Origin: JAKQHY01 sp034429475
GTDB lineage: Bacteria; Chloroflexota; Anaerolineae; B4-G1; SLSP01
Reading direction: 5' to 3'
DNA length: 54,780 nucleotides
Assembly (NCBI GenBank): GCA_034429475.1
Contig: DAOUGD010000263.1
Location: 1 to 54,780, forward strand
Position 1 is the stretch's first letter, and the number at the start of each line of letters is the position of its first letter. Below are positions 16,318-25,282 of the stretch, one piece after another. The notes below the pieces were generated by a model. That model made no database searches, was not told the origin of the DNA, and saw only the letters and a program-made list of their open reading frames with translations. The translations under genes and the position numbers were made by a program.

Positions 16318-17124
16318 GTGCATAAAACGAAGGACACCTATTTTGGGTGTCTATTGGCGGTTTGTATTAGCGTTGTGCTCAATGCCTGTATCTTTTTCTC
16401 ATTGAGTAATCCTGGCTGGGTGTATCAGGTTGGGCTGCTCCCTATGCCAGCCCCTAACTACCAGCCGATGTCCGGGATAGCGTATGTCGTTGGAGCGCAC
16501 TCGTTTTCCAGCCCCGTTTTAATATCATTCCCCTCGAAGTGGGTTAATGCTGGTACTGAAGTAACTATTCTGGAGGCAGAATGGTATTACCAGGGTGAGC
16601 GTTCTGGTACGGCCTGTTATCTGTATCGTGTGCAGCTACCTTATGGAGCTGAAACTAAATGGCTCGAACAGGATGATCTCACACAAACTCCCGGCAACCC
16701 TTTACCCCGCGATCAGATGTGTAACCCGGGATGGTATCCCGATCATTCTCCTTTGTTGGGAACCGGCTGGAAAGAGACAAATGTAGGTCCCAATCAGCGC
16801 AAGATACCTGGCTGGGGGTATGTGAACGTTGGAGAAGGGTATGGCGCGCCCTTGTTTCCATTCGCAGCTCCCTCTGGATATAGCTATGGGGATCCGATGG
16901 TGCGTCATGGGTCGGCGGTGGAAGTGAATGAAGCGCAGTGGTATTTTCAAGCCGACGAAGGGTGTTATTTCTATCACATCCGCGACCCAGAATCCGGTAC
17001 AGAGGGCTGGCTGCCTGAAGATGTGCTCAGCCCGGATTTGAGCCAATCCCCGCCGCCATATTGCGTGACACTCATTTTCCGCGATTGGATGATCAAGTTG
17101 TTACCGCCCTCATCCCCGGAATAG
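16318..17124 (+). CDS. exported protein with two SH3-like repeats, unknown function
   Basis: A 268-residue protein starting at GTG 16318 behind GGGAGGA. It has an N-terminal hydrophobic segment (about residues 8-28, with a cysteine at 24) and is probably secreted or anchored. Two related modules follow, each with a V(N/A)-GTEVTILEAEWYYQ or HGSAVEVNEAQWYFQ strand pair and a W-LEQDDL or GWLPEDVL close. This is typical of bacterial SH3-like (SH3b) folds. No enzymatic domain is visible. Base composition is lower in GC than the surrounding operons, consistent with an acquired segment. Function unknown. Confidence 0.6.
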   Translation: MHKTKDTYFGCLLAVCISVVLNACIFFSLSNPGWVYQVGLLPMPAPNYQPMSGIAYVVGAHSFSSPVLISFPSKWVNAGTEVTILEAEWYYQGERSGTACYLYRVQLPYGAETKWLEQDDLTQTPGNPLPRDQMCNPGWYPDHSPLLGTGWKETNVGPNQRKIPGWGYVNVGEGYGAPLFPFAAPSGYSYGDPMVRHGSAVEVNEAQWYFQADEGCYFYHIRDPESGTEGWLPEDVLSPDLSQSPPPYCVTLIFRDWMIKLLPPSSPE

Positions 17125-17192
17125 GGGAACTGCCATTTTCTGAACCTCTCGAACCCACTACGCTGTATGATGCATTGATCAAGCCCAAAGAT

Positions 17193-17237
17193 GAAAAAGC
17201 CCTGACATTTTCTCCCTTATGGAGAAATGCCAGGGCA
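17193..17237 (-). terminator. terminator of the ytfQRT-yjfF-type operon
   Basis: Imperfect 16-17 bp stem (GCCCTGACATTTTCTCC / GGAGAAATGCCAGGGC) with loop CTTAT. On the minus strand it ends in GGGCTTTTTC. It lies about 65 bp past the last permease gene. Confidence 0.8.
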
Positions 17238-17302
17238 GACGTCAAAGTGAAGTTGGCGGCGTACCTAATGAAGAGTAGGTTAAGTCGGCGCTACAAATCT
17301 TC

Positions 17303-18289
17303 TTATGAACGCTTCGTCCTGATAGAGAATATGCTTTGAATCCCGATCGCGATCAAAGTCAACGCCCCCACACCAATTCTGGTCCACCATGAACTCAATG
17401 TGCCGTTGAATTGTAGAACGGACACTATCGTGCCGTGGATCAGAACGCCAAACAGGGTGCCGATGACATTACCGACGCCGCCGCTTAATGAAGTGCCCCC
17501 GATCACGACCGCCGCGATAGCGTCGAGTTCCATACCGGTGGCAAACTGTCCATAGCCGGCCAACAAGGACATGCTGAAGACAATTCCAGCCAGGGCGGAG
17601 CACAGGCCGCTGAACGCATAAACTAAAATCTTGGTACGCGTGACCGGCAGGCCCATCAGGAGCGCGGATTGTTCGTTGTTGCCCATCGCGTAGATGGTGC
17701 GGCCAAAGCGGGTGAAAAAGCTCAAGTAGATGGCTACCAATAACATGATGGGGCCAACCAGAGTGGTTGGATAGATGTAGGCTTTCGGGATAAAGGGAAT
17801 ATAGATCGGCGTCAGGGCAAAGGTCTTGTACACATCATTGGTAATGGTCACTGACGTCAGGCTGATGATGTAGGCCATCCCGCGTGTGAAGAAAAGGCCC
17901 ATCAAAGTGGCAATAAAAGGCTGGACTTTGAGATGCTGAATCATCCAGCCCATCAGCGCCCCCAATCCGACCCCCAAGAGGATCATCAGCGGGAGCACGA
18001 TGTAGGGGCTTACCCCCGCCCGCAGGAGTGCAGCGGAAGCGGTGCTGACCAGCGCAATCACCCCACCCACGGAAAGATCGATCCCACCCCCACCACTCAG
18101 GATGACCATCGTCATCCCAATCGAAACCAGCAGCAGGCTGCTGTCGTTAATGAACAAATTGAAAAACACCTGCGGCTTGCGCATGGTGGGATACAGTTGA
18201 CCGCCGATAAAGTAGACCAGGAGAAAGACGGCAAAGGTCAGGAGCAACGACCCGTATCGCAAAAGGAAGGGTTTAGCGCGCTGTATCAT
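17303..18289 (-). CDS. yjfF: sugar ABC transporter permease, YjfF-like
   Basis: A 328-residue inner-membrane permease of the ribose/galactofuranose (BPD_transp_2) family with 8-10 hydrophobic segments. It has the family blocks GGIDLSVGGVIAL and AIAAVVIGGTSLSGGVGNVIGT. With the next gene it forms the heteromeric membrane channel of the transporter. Its start ATG 18289 lies inside the previous gene (17-bp overlap), indicating coupled translation. The best-known relatives take up furanose sugars: YjfF of Escherichia coli (galactofuranose) and GafABCD-type systems (L-arabinofuranose). The adjacent ribulokinase favours arabinose, as an inference. Confidence 0.88.
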   Translation of the reverse strand: MIQRAKPFLLRYGSLLLTFAVFLLVYFIGGQLYPTMRKPQVFFNLFINDSSLLLVSIGMTMVILSGGGGIDLSVGGVIALVSTASAALLRAGVSPYIVLPLMILLGVGLGALMGWMIQHLKVQPFIATLMGLFFTRGMAYIISLTSVTITNDVYKTFALTPIYIPFIPKAYIYPTTLVGPIMLLVAIYLSFFTRFGRTIYAMGNNEQSALLMGLPVTRTKILVYAFSGLCSALAGIVFSMSLLAGYGQFATGMELDAIAAVVIGGTSLSGGVGNVIGTLFGVLIHGTIVSVLQFNGTLSSWWTRIGVGALTLIAIGIQSIFSIRTKRS

Positions 18290-19364
18290 GTTGAGAACCT
18301 CTTCGCTCGAATAGTTGATTCATCAGACGGCGGGAGTAGTCGGAGTAGAGCAGGATGACCAGCAAGACCAGGACGGCTTTGGCGGCCAACAGGGCGTTGG
18401 CTGGCACTCCCAGGCTGTAGACCGTCACCGTGAAGGTCCAGATAACGACTGCGCCAATCACGCTGGCAAACAGCGAGAACCGGCCGCCGGTCATCAAGGT
18501 GCCGCCCATGACGACCGACAGGATGGCGTCCAACTCATAGTTCAGCCCATTGTTGTTGCCATCGGCGCTGTGGACGTAGGAACTGAGGATCAAGCCGGCA
18601 ATTGCGCCACAAAATCCGCAGAAAGCGTAGGCCAGGAGTTTGACGTTTTTCTCGTTGATGCCGCTGTAGAACGTGGATTTGGCGTTGATTCCGACCGATT
18701 CGACGAACAGGCCGATGGCGGTTTTGCGCACCAATAGCCAGGCCAGGAACAAGACGAGCGCGACAATGTAAATCGAGACCGGCAACCCTAGAATGTAGCC
18801 ATTGCCAAACCAGAAATAGGGCGTGTAATAGATCGTCATGATTTGCCCATTCGTAATGAGTTGGGCAATGCCGCGCCCGGCCACCATCAGGATCAACGTA
18901 GCCACCATCGGCTGAATTTTCGCTCTGGAAACCAATAACCCGTTCCACAGCCCGCATAACGTACCGGCGGCCAAATCGGCGAGGATGATGAGGGGCAAGG
19001 GCGTGTTGGTGGCGTTTCGGGTCAGGATGTCGTTTGTGATCAATTGATTCCCCAGCGCGGGATTGATCAACACCGCGCCCATCGCCGCAGAAATGGCAAT
19101 GACAGCGCCTACCGAAAGGTCAACGCCGCCCGTAGCAATCACCAGGGTCATCCCGATGGCCGCCAACATCAGAGGCGCGCCATTATTAAAGATGTCAACC
19201 AGATTGCCGTACAGGTGTTTTCCATAGACGGGGTCTTCGATGATGCCGAGTTTGAAGAAACCCGGTTCGACAATGGCATTGAAAATGAGAATCAGCACCC
19301 AGGCTACAAGCGGCCAGAACAACTGGCTATTACGAAATTTCTTAAAAAACGATGTCTGTTTCAT
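18273..19364 (-). CDS. ytfT: sugar ABC transporter permease, YtfT-like
   Basis: A 363-residue inner-membrane permease of the same family as its downstream neighbour. Visible are TLVIATGGVDLSVGAVIA and LDAILSVVMGGTLMTGGRFS, plus about ten hydrophobic segments. It is longer at the C-terminus than YjfF. Its start overlaps the stop of the ATPase gene by four bases (ATGA), and its end overlaps the YjfF-like gene. The tight overlaps mean equimolar production of the two channel halves is likely. Confidence 0.88.
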   Translation of the reverse strand: MKQTSFFKKFRNSQLFWPLVAWVLILIFNAIVEPGFFKLGIIEDPVYGKHLYGNLVDIFNNGAPLMLAAIGMTLVIATGGVDLSVGAVIAISAAMGAVLINPALGNQLITNDILTRNATNTPLPLIILADLAAGTLCGLWNGLLVSRAKIQPMVATLILMVAGRGIAQLITNGQIMTIYYTPYFWFGNGYILGLPVSIYIVALVLFLAWLLVRKTAIGLFVESVGINAKSTFYSGINEKNVKLLAYAFCGFCGAIAGLILSSYVHSADGNNNGLNYELDAILSVVMGGTLMTGGRFSLFASVIGAVVIWTFTVTVYSLGVPANALLAAKAVLVLLVILLYSDYSRRLMNQLFERRGSQHDTAR

Positions 19365-20875
19365 GCTTCTCCTGCCATGGCGTGAATGAGGGTCTTTTCG
19401 TCCACGTCTCCGGTATATTCAGCAACCTTCTTACGATCACGCAGGACAGCCACCCGGTTGCTGACACGCAGAACCTCTTCCAATTCAGAGGAGATAAACA
19501 CACACGATTTACCCTCCTCTGCCAATTGCATCACCAGTTTTTGAATCTCTGCTTTCGCCCCTACGTCTATACCGCGCGTCGGCTCATCCAAAATGAGGAC
19601 CTTGGGATTCGTCGCCAGCCAGCGGGCCAGGATGACTTTCTGTTGATTGCCGCCGCTCAAATTCTTCACCAACTGCTCAGGAGAAGGGGTCACAATCCCT
19701 AACAATTGAATATATCTGGCGGCGATTTCATTTTGTTTTTGCGCGGAGATGAATTTGAACCAGCCATAACGCGCCTGCAAGGCCAGGATGATATTTTCGC
19801 GGATGGTCAGGTCTCCCACCACGCCCTCGGCTTTGCGATCTTCGGGACACAGGGCAATGCCGCGTTTCAGAGATTCAAGGGGAGAAAATTTGCTCACTTT
19901 CTCGCCGGCCACCATAAGAGAACCGCTATCTGGCGCGGCGATCCCAAAAATCAAGCCGGCCATCTCTGTGCGGCCAGAACCTAACAATCCGGCAATCCCT
20001 AAAACTTCACTGGCATCCAATTCCAGATCCACCGGTTCCAGCGACCCCGCGCGCCCCAGGCCTTGTGCTTCAACCAAATGTTGCTGGGCCTTTTTCTCTG
20101 CTTCTTGGGATTTCACTTTTGCTATGGCATCCAATTCCGTCAAACTGCGTCCCAGCATTTTAGCAACCAGTTCAACGCGGGGTAGAGAAACGACCTCGTA
20201 AGTCCCTACCAGCTTGCCGTTCCGCAGGACCGTAATCCGATCCGCTATCTGGTAAATCTGATCCAAAAAATGTGTAATGAAGATGATACCAATACCTTCG
20301 CTCTTCAGTTTGCGCATAACATCGAAGAGCAGATTCGTTTCGTGAATGTCCAGGCTGGAGGTGGGTTCGTCTAAAATCAGCACCTTAGCCGACAAGACTT
20401 CCAGCGCACGGGTAATGGCTACCATCTGTTGGATAGCAATAGAATAATTTCCAAGAGGCTGAGTCACGTCAACATCAATGCTCAGACGATTGATCGCCTT
20501 GCGCGCCAATTCATTCATCTTTTGCCAGTGAATGCTGCCGAAGCGGCGCGGTTCACGGCCCAGCATGATGTTCTCGGCGACGGAGATGTTGGTGCAAAGA
20601 TTCACCTCCTGATACACCGTGCTGATGCCAAGTTCCTGGGAGTGTTGGGGCGAGCGCACATGGACGGCCTTCCCCTCAAGCTCAATAGTCCCTTGATCCG
20701 GCTGCTCCACCCCCGTCAAGACCTTGATCAACGTGGATTTTCCGGCGCCGTTTTCTCCTACCAGCGCGTGGATTTCTCCCTTCCGCAAGGCAAAGTCCAC
20801 ATCCTCAAGGGCGAGCACGCCTGGAAAGTGTTTGGTGATTCCCGACATCTTCACGACATCTATTGGATCGTTCAT
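19361..20875 (-). CDS. ytfR: sugar ABC transporter ATP-binding protein, YtfR-like
   Basis: A 504-residue ATPase with two fused nucleotide-binding domains, as usual for the ribose/arabinose/galactofuranose class. The first domain has Walker A GENGAGKST and the Q-loop/Walker B LILDEPTSSLD. The second has the degenerate Walker A GLLGSGRTE and LSGGNQQK with VLILDEPTRGID. It powers the two permeases downstream. A 14-bp stem-loop lies in the spacer between it and the binding-protein gene, probably lowering its expression relative to the binding protein. Confidence 0.92.
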   Translation of the reverse strand: MNDPIDVVKMSGITKHFPGVLALEDVDFALRKGEIHALVGENGAGKSTLIKVLTGVEQPDQGTIELEGKAVHVRSPQHSQELGISTVYQEVNLCTNISVAENIMLGREPRRFGSIHWQKMNELARKAINRLSIDVDVTQPLGNYSIAIQQMVAITRALEVLSAKVLILDEPTSSLDIHETNLLFDVMRKLKSEGIGIIFITHFLDQIYQIADRITVLRNGKLVGTYEVVSLPRVELVAKMLGRSLTELDAIAKVKSQEAEKKAQQHLVEAQGLGRAGSLEPVDLELDASEVLGIAGLLGSGRTEMAGLIFGIAAPDSGSLMVAGEKVSKFSPLESLKRGIALCPEDRKAEGVVGDLTIRENIILALQARYGWFKFISAQKQNEIAARYIQLLGIVTPSPEQLVKNLSGGNQQKVILARWLATNPKVLILDEPTRGIDVGAKAEIQKLVMQLAEEGKSCVFISSELEEVLRVSNRVAVLRDRKKVAEYTGDVDEKTLIHAMAGEA

Positions 20876-20907
20876 AGAAGTAACCTGCCCAAAAATAGTT
20901 TGTGACT

Positions 20908-20950
20908 AGGATAGAGAAGCGACGTTTTATCTACGCCGCTTCTCTATCCT
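20908..20950 (-). other. intercistronic stem-loop between binding protein and transporter genes
   Basis: Perfect 14-bp inverted repeat (AGGATAGAGAAGCG / CGCTTCTCTATCCT) around a 15-base loop, without a U-run. Such stems after a binding-protein gene commonly protect the upstream mRNA or partly attenuate the downstream one. Confidence 0.7.
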
Positions 20951-20993
20951 CTAGGTTCGTCTGCGCGTGTTTACCGCGACCTTACTTTGAGGT

Positions 20994-21980
20994 TTAGTAC
21001 TTGCGAGACGGCAGCAACTCAGCGGCTTTGTCCGGGTAATAGACCGTCTCGTTGGTGAGCACTTCCCGCTCAATCGTTTGGCCATTCATGAGCTTCAGCC
21101 CCATTTCCAGTACCTGCGGGCCGAGCAGCGGGTTACATTCCACATCCGCCTGGAACCAGCCATCCACCATGGCCTGGAAACCACCGCGTGTGCCGTCCAC
21201 AGAGACGATGAAGAGGTCGCCGGGCTTGACGCCGGCCGCCTTCAAAGCCTCGATGGCGCCGATGCCCATGTCGTCATTGTGGATGAAGATGCCCTGGAAA
21301 TCCACACCGGGCTTGTATTTTTGCAGGAAGGCCTGCATCACGGGGAGGGCCTCAGCGCGGGTGAAGTTGCCGGTCTGCGAGTCAATGATCTCGATGTTGG
21401 CGTTAAGCTTGGCGCGGAAACCATCAGCGCGCCCGACGGCGGCGCCGGAGCCGGTGGTGCCGGAGAGTTCGAGGACTTTGGCGCCACTCGGGAACTTCTT
21501 GTTGAATTCTTCAGCAGCGCGTTCGCCTTCCAACTTCATGTCGGAGCCGATGTGCGCGGCGTACAGGTCCGTGCTGGCGCTGACACTGCGGTCTACGATG
21601 ATGACGGGGATACCGGCATTCTTGGCTTCCGTCAAAACCGCATCCCACCCGTCTTCGACTACCGGGGGCAGGCCGATCACATCCACTTCTTGCTGGATGC
21701 AGGAACGCAAGGCCGAAATCTGGTTTTCTTGCTTCTGCTGGGCGTCAGAGAAAATCAAGCGGACGCCATATTCACCGGCAGTCTCTTTGAAGGAAGCGGT
21801 GTTGGCGGTGCGCCAGTCACTCTCAGCGCCCAGTTGCGGATAACAGAATGTCATGTCGGTATATTTGCAGTTTGGCGCGCAACTAGCCTTTTCTGCCGCC
21901 TTTTTGTCGCCGCCACAAGCCGTCAGAACTAAGACAGCCACGATTAACAGCAAGCCGAGTACAGTGTATTTCTTGAACAT
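20994..21980 (-). CDS. ytfQ: furanose-type sugar-binding lipoprotein, YtfQ-like
   Basis: A 328-residue periplasmic-type binding lipoprotein. The signal peptide ends in VLTAC, and the mature part is a type I periplasmic binding fold. Strong YtfQ signatures are visible: GAESDWRTANTASFK, PPVVEDGWDAVLTEAK, GTTGSGAAVGRADGF, and DGTRGGFQAMVDG with VECNPLLGPQ. YtfQ binds galactofuranose and close relatives bind L-arabinofuranose, so a furanose pentose or hexose is the likely ligand. It is the first gene of the transporter operon. ATG 21980 follows an AAAGGAGAAG site. Confidence 0.92.
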   Translation of the reverse strand: MFKKYTVLGLLLIVAVLVLTACGGDKKAAEKASCAPNCKYTDMTFCYPQLGAESDWRTANTASFKETAGEYGVRLIFSDAQQKQENQISALRSCIQQEVDVIGLPPVVEDGWDAVLTEAKNAGIPVIIVDRSVSASTDLYAAHIGSDMKLEGERAAEEFNKKFPSGAKVLELSGTTGSGAAVGRADGFRAKLNANIEIIDSQTGNFTRAEALPVMQAFLQKYKPGVDFQGIFIHNDDMGIGAIEALKAAGVKPGDLFIVSVDGTRGGFQAMVDGWFQADVECNPLLGPQVLEMGLKLMNGQTIEREVLTNETVYYPDKAAELLPSRKY

Positions 21981-22337
21981 GATCTTCTCCTTTTTGATTG
22001 GGTTCTCCTTGCGGAGAGATGTAAGACATAATTGATAGGCGATAAAGCCTTTATCAGGGCTGTATCGCTCGCCGAAAGTACCTGCGTAAAAACACTAATC
22101 CCTGAGCAGGCATTTCTTTTTCCGACCTCGAATGGTGTTTTGTCATTCACCTCCTTCTTCATTTTATTTTTAATCGAACTTTATACAGAGTTTGCGATTC
22201 TATATCCACCTCCTGATTTTTTTTGATTAGAGACTGTCACTTGTATGGCAGAGGCTTCTCCGGGATAAAAAGCCTCTTGTACCACATAACACATTCACCT
22301 TATCCTCCTGATATCTCTTCTCACCCGCTGGAGAGGG

Positions 22338-22380
22338 AAAATAAGGTGTGTTTGGGTTTGGGAATTGACCCAAACACACC
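22338..22380 (-). terminator. terminator downstream of araB
   Basis: Perfect 13-bp stem GGTGTGTTTGGGT / ACCCAAACACACC with a 10-base loop, followed on the minus strand by TTATTTT. Confidence 0.85.
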
Positions 22381-22388
22381 CAGGCCTC

Positions 22389-22415
22389 CCTCTCTCACGC
22401 GACCTGTGAGAGAGG
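22389..22415 (-). other. second stem-loop after araB
   Basis: Perfect 10-bp stem CCTCTCTCAC / GTGAGAGAGG with a seven-base loop, lying between the araB stop and the U-tailed terminator. Probably part of a two-hairpin 3' end. Confidence 0.55.
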
Positions 22416-22435
22416 CTCAAGGAGGAGAACCCGCA

Positions 22436-24118
22436 CTAATTGTTTGCCAGCACCTGCTGGCGCAGCGACTTCAGGCGTTTCATTACGTCGTTGGTTCCGC
22501 GCCCAAAGTAATCGTGCAATTTAACGTACTCGGCGTAAAGCTGATCGTAGACCGCCTTGTGGGCGGGGATGGGCTTGTAGGTCACCGCTTGCAGATGCGC
22601 CATCGCCTGCGCTGCCTCAATAATACTGTCGTAGCCGCCGGCGGCTTTGCCGGCGGACACGGCGGCGAACATCGCCGAGCCGAGCGCGCCCGCCTGCTCC
22701 GTGCCGGCCACCTTGATTTCCCGCCCGGTCACGTCGGCGTAGATTTGCATCAGCAGACGATTCCGCCCCGGCAGCCCGCCGCAGGCGACAATCTCATTCA
22801 CCGGCACGCCGCTGCTGGTGAAAGCTTCGATGATCGCTCGCGCGCCGTAGGCCGTGGCCTCAATCAGGGCGCGGTAGACGTCTTCCGGCCTGGTCGCCAG
22901 CGTCGCGCCGAGCAGCAGGCCGGTCAGGTCCACGTCCACCAGAATCGAACGATTGCCGTTCCACCAATCCAGCGCCAACAGGCCGTGTTCGCCGGGCTTT
23001 TGCCGGGACGCCTTTTCCTCAAGAAGCTGGTGGGTGGTCAAGCCGCGCTGCGCCGCTTCGGCTTGATACGCGGGCGGCACGCCGTTATCCACAAACCAGG
23101 CAAAATGATCGCCCACGCACGACTGACCCGCCTCAAATCCGAACAGTCCGGGGATGATGCCGTCCTCCACGACGCCGCACATCCCTTCCACGATGCGCTC
23201 TTCTTTGCCCAGCACCATCATGCAGGTGGACGTGCCCATAATTGCCACCAACCGCCCCGGCTCGACCACCGTGGCCGCCGGCACGGCGACGTGCGCATCC
23301 ACGTTGCCCACCGGCACCGCGATGCCGGGGCGCAACCCCGTCAACGCGGCCATTTCCGGCGTCAGCCCACCCGCGCGTTGCCCCAGGGGATAAATGTCAC
23401 GCGACAGTTTGGCGTCCACCACGTTGCGCAGGCGCGGGTCGAGCGACCCAAAGAAATTGTCGCTAGGATAGCCGCTGCGCTTGTGCCAGATCGCTTTGTA
23501 CCCGGCGGTGCAGGCGTTGCGCTTCTCCGCACCGGTCAGTTGCCACACAATCCAGTCAGCCGCTTCCACATAGCGGTCCGCGGCTGCGTACACTTCCGGC
23601 GCCTTGTTCAGCGTCTCCCAAATCTTGGGGATGAGCCACTCAGACGAAATCTTGCCGCCGTAAAGGTCAAGCCAGGTCTCGCCGCGCTGGTGCGCGGTTT
23701 TGTTCAACTGGGTCGCCTCCGGCTGTGCGGCGTGATGCTTCCAAATCTTGACCCAGGCGTAGGGGTTGTCGCGCCATTCCGGCAGCGTGCAGAGCGGTGT
23801 GCCATCCGCCTTGACCGGCAGCATCGTGCAAGCGGTGAAGTCCGTGCCGACACTGATAACATCTTCCGTCGCCACGCCGCTTTCGCGCAGCACGGTGGGG
23901 ATGGTTTCCTGCAATACGGCAATGTAGTCCTGCGGATTTTGCAAGGCGAAGTCGGGGGGCAGCGGCTTGTCGTTGCCGGGCAGATGGGCGTCAATCACGC
24001 TGTCGCCATAAGGGTGGACGGCGGTTGCCAGCTCTTCGCCGGTTCTGACGTTGACTAAGACCGCTCGCCCGGATTCAGTCCCGTAATCTACGCCGATGGT
24101 GTACTTTTCGTCGCTCAT
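22436..24118 (-). CDS. araB: ribulokinase
   Basis: Phosphorylates L-ribulose to L-ribulose-5-phosphate in arabinose catabolism. The 560-residue chain is a full-length FGGY kinase. The N-terminal half opens IGVDYGTESGRAVLV, has GTDFTACTMLPV, and the C-terminal half has GTSTCMMVLG, ALDWWNGNRSILVD and ACGGLPGRN. The DFTACT and WWNGNR segments are characteristic of AraB rather than xylulo- or glycerokinase. It is 16 bp behind the LacI-type repressor and in the same direction, so it shares the repressor's promoter. araA and araD are not in this window. Confidence 0.93.
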   Translation of the reverse strand: MSDEKYTIGVDYGTESGRAVLVNVRTGEELATAVHPYGDSVIDAHLPGNDKPLPPDFALQNPQDYIAVLQETIPTVLRESGVATEDVISVGTDFTACTMLPVKADGTPLCTLPEWRDNPYAWVKIWKHHAAQPEATQLNKTAHQRGETWLDLYGGKISSEWLIPKIWETLNKAPEVYAAADRYVEAADWIVWQLTGAEKRNACTAGYKAIWHKRSGYPSDNFFGSLDPRLRNVVDAKLSRDIYPLGQRAGGLTPEMAALTGLRPGIAVPVGNVDAHVAVPAATVVEPGRLVAIMGTSTCMMVLGKEERIVEGMCGVVEDGIIPGLFGFEAGQSCVGDHFAWFVDNGVPPAYQAEAAQRGLTTHQLLEEKASRQKPGEHGLLALDWWNGNRSILVDVDLTGLLLGATLATRPEDVYRALIEATAYGARAIIEAFTSSGVPVNEIVACGGLPGRNRLLMQIYADVTGREIKVAGTEQAGALGSAMFAAVSAGKAAGGYDSIIEAAQAMAHLQAVTYKPIPAHKAVYDQLYAEYVKLHDYFGRGTNDVMKRLKSLRQQVLANN

Positions 24119-24134
24119 GGGCGCTGCTCTCCAA

Positions 24135-25169
24135 TCAACCCCGGCTCCGCCGTGAACTATCGCGCATCACGAGTTCTGCTTGCAACAGCAATGCGGTGGG
24201 CGGATAAGGCGCGTTGTTCTGCTGCGCCTCGATCCCTTTGCTCAACTCTCGCACTGCCCGCCGGCCTACTTCGATCATATCCTGGTGCATTGTCGAGAGC
24301 GCCGGATAGAAATAGGCGGCGTCCTGCACATTGTCAAATCCGATGATGGCAAGGTCTTCCGGGACCCGGCGGCCCATCTCACGCGCAACTTTCAACGCCC
24401 CCACCGCCATCCGGTCGTTGCAGACAAACACCCCATCCATCTCTGGATGTTTGGTCAGCAATTGCGTCAGGCCGCTTTCACCGGTTGAGGCCGACCAGTT
24501 GCCTTCGGCCACAAACCCTTCTTTGCGGGGCAGTCCGACGCTTTCCAGCGCATCTTTCCACCCCAACTTGCGCTGCCGCGCTTCCCACCAGTCCAGCGGG
24601 CCGGTGATCAACCCAATATTTTGACATCCCTGGGCGATCAGATGGCGCGTTGCCGTCAACCCGGCGGTGTAGTTATCCACGGCGACCACGAAACGATTGG
24701 GACGCGGTTCCGCGCTTAGAAAGACGACCGGGACGGAGGGTTGAAAGGCCGGGTCTTCGAGCCAGGCGTGATTGTTGCCGATTTCCGGGACAGCCCAGAT
24801 GAGGCCATCCACGTACCGCGCCTGCATCTCATCCAATAATTCCGCGACATTGTTGGTCTCCGGTTGACGGATGAGGTGCAGCAGCAGGGTGTACCCCAAT
24901 TCACTGGCCTCCTCCTCCGCGCCAGAGAGGGTGCAGGATGGCCCATAGAATTCCAACCCATACCCCACGATCCCCAGCGTGCAACTGCGCTTGGATTTGA
25001 GACTGCGCGCCGCGTGGCTGGGATGGTAGCCCAGTTCTTCGATGGCCGCCAGGACGCGCTGACGGGTCTCGGCGCGGATATACTGACTCTGTCCGGCTAA
25101 TACCCGGCTGACCGTCGCCTTGGAGACTTTGGCAACGCGCGCAACATCCGCTATGGTTGTGGGTGACAT
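24135..25169 (-). CDS. LacI family transcriptional repressor
   Basis: A 344-residue LacI/GalR regulator: helix-turn-helix TIADVARVAKVSKATVSRV at residues 5-23, hinge HPSHAARSLKSKR, then a periplasmic-binding-like effector domain. It heads a transcript with araB, and its own promoter carries an array of operator-like boxes, so autoregulation together with araB control is likely. The inducer is probably arabinose or a phosphorylated derivative, inferred from its neighbours. ATG 25169 lacks a clear ribosome-binding site but fits the family N-terminus exactly. Confidence 0.9.
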   Translation of the reverse strand: MSPTTIADVARVAKVSKATVSRVLAGQSQYIRAETRQRVLAAIEELGYHPSHAARSLKSKRSCTLGIVGYGLEFYGPSCTLSGAEEEASELGYTLLLHLIRQPETNNVAELLDEMQARYVDGLIWAVPEIGNNHAWLEDPAFQPSVPVVFLSAEPRPNRFVVAVDNYTAGLTATRHLIAQGCQNIGLITGPLDWWEARQRKLGWKDALESVGLPRKEGFVAEGNWSASTGESGLTQLLTKHPEMDGVFVCNDRMAVGALKVAREMGRRVPEDLAIIGFDNVQDAAYFYPALSTMHQDMIEVGRRAVRELSKGIEAQQNNAPYPPTALLLQAELVMRDSSRRSRG

Positions 25170-25215
25170 TGTTTCTGGGCCTTTGAAATGGAGGAGTTTG
25201 TCTTGCTATTGGTTG

Positions 25216-25282
25216 CTGAAACCGTTCTCTGAAACTGTATTCTGAAATCGTTCTCTGAAACCGTTTTCTGCAACCGATTACA
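25216..25282. promoter_or_regulatory. array of five tandem 13-bp LacI-type operator units
   Basis: Five units of 13 bp run head to tail: CTGAAACCGTTCT, CTGAAACTGTATT, CTGAAATCGTTCT, CTGAAACCGTTTT and CTGCAACCGATTA. The last one, extended to TGCAACCGATTACA (25269-25282), matches the LacI-family consensus TGNAANCGNTTNCA exactly. The unit before it misses by one base and the others by two or more. The array begins at the -10 element and covers the transcript start and leader of lacI-araB. Confidence 0.75.

Larger units (their letters stand above)
21981..22435. promoter_or_regulatory. 455-bp leader of the furanose transporter, with a dyad GATAAAG-C-CTTTATC
   Basis: This spacer between araB and the binding-protein gene is AT-rich in its right-centre part and should hold the transporter promoter. 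A 7+1+7 dyad, GATAAAGCCTTTATC, sits at 22041-22055 and could be an operator. The LacI-type box seen at 25216-25282 is not repeated here. A strong ribosome-binding-site-like GGAGGTG at 22150 precedes only a very short frame, which I do not call. Two stem-loops at the right end belong to araB. Confidence 0.4.

Noticed and set aside
17061..17339. 92-residue plus-strand frame after the SH3-like gene
   Set aside because: Runs through the terminator stem and into the permease gene; no ribosome-binding site.
21944..22162. 72-residue minus-strand frame overlapping the YtfQ-like gene start, with a GGAGGTG nearby
   Set aside because: Overlaps a certain gene in another frame, and the ribosome-binding-like sequence lies inside the frame rather than before it.
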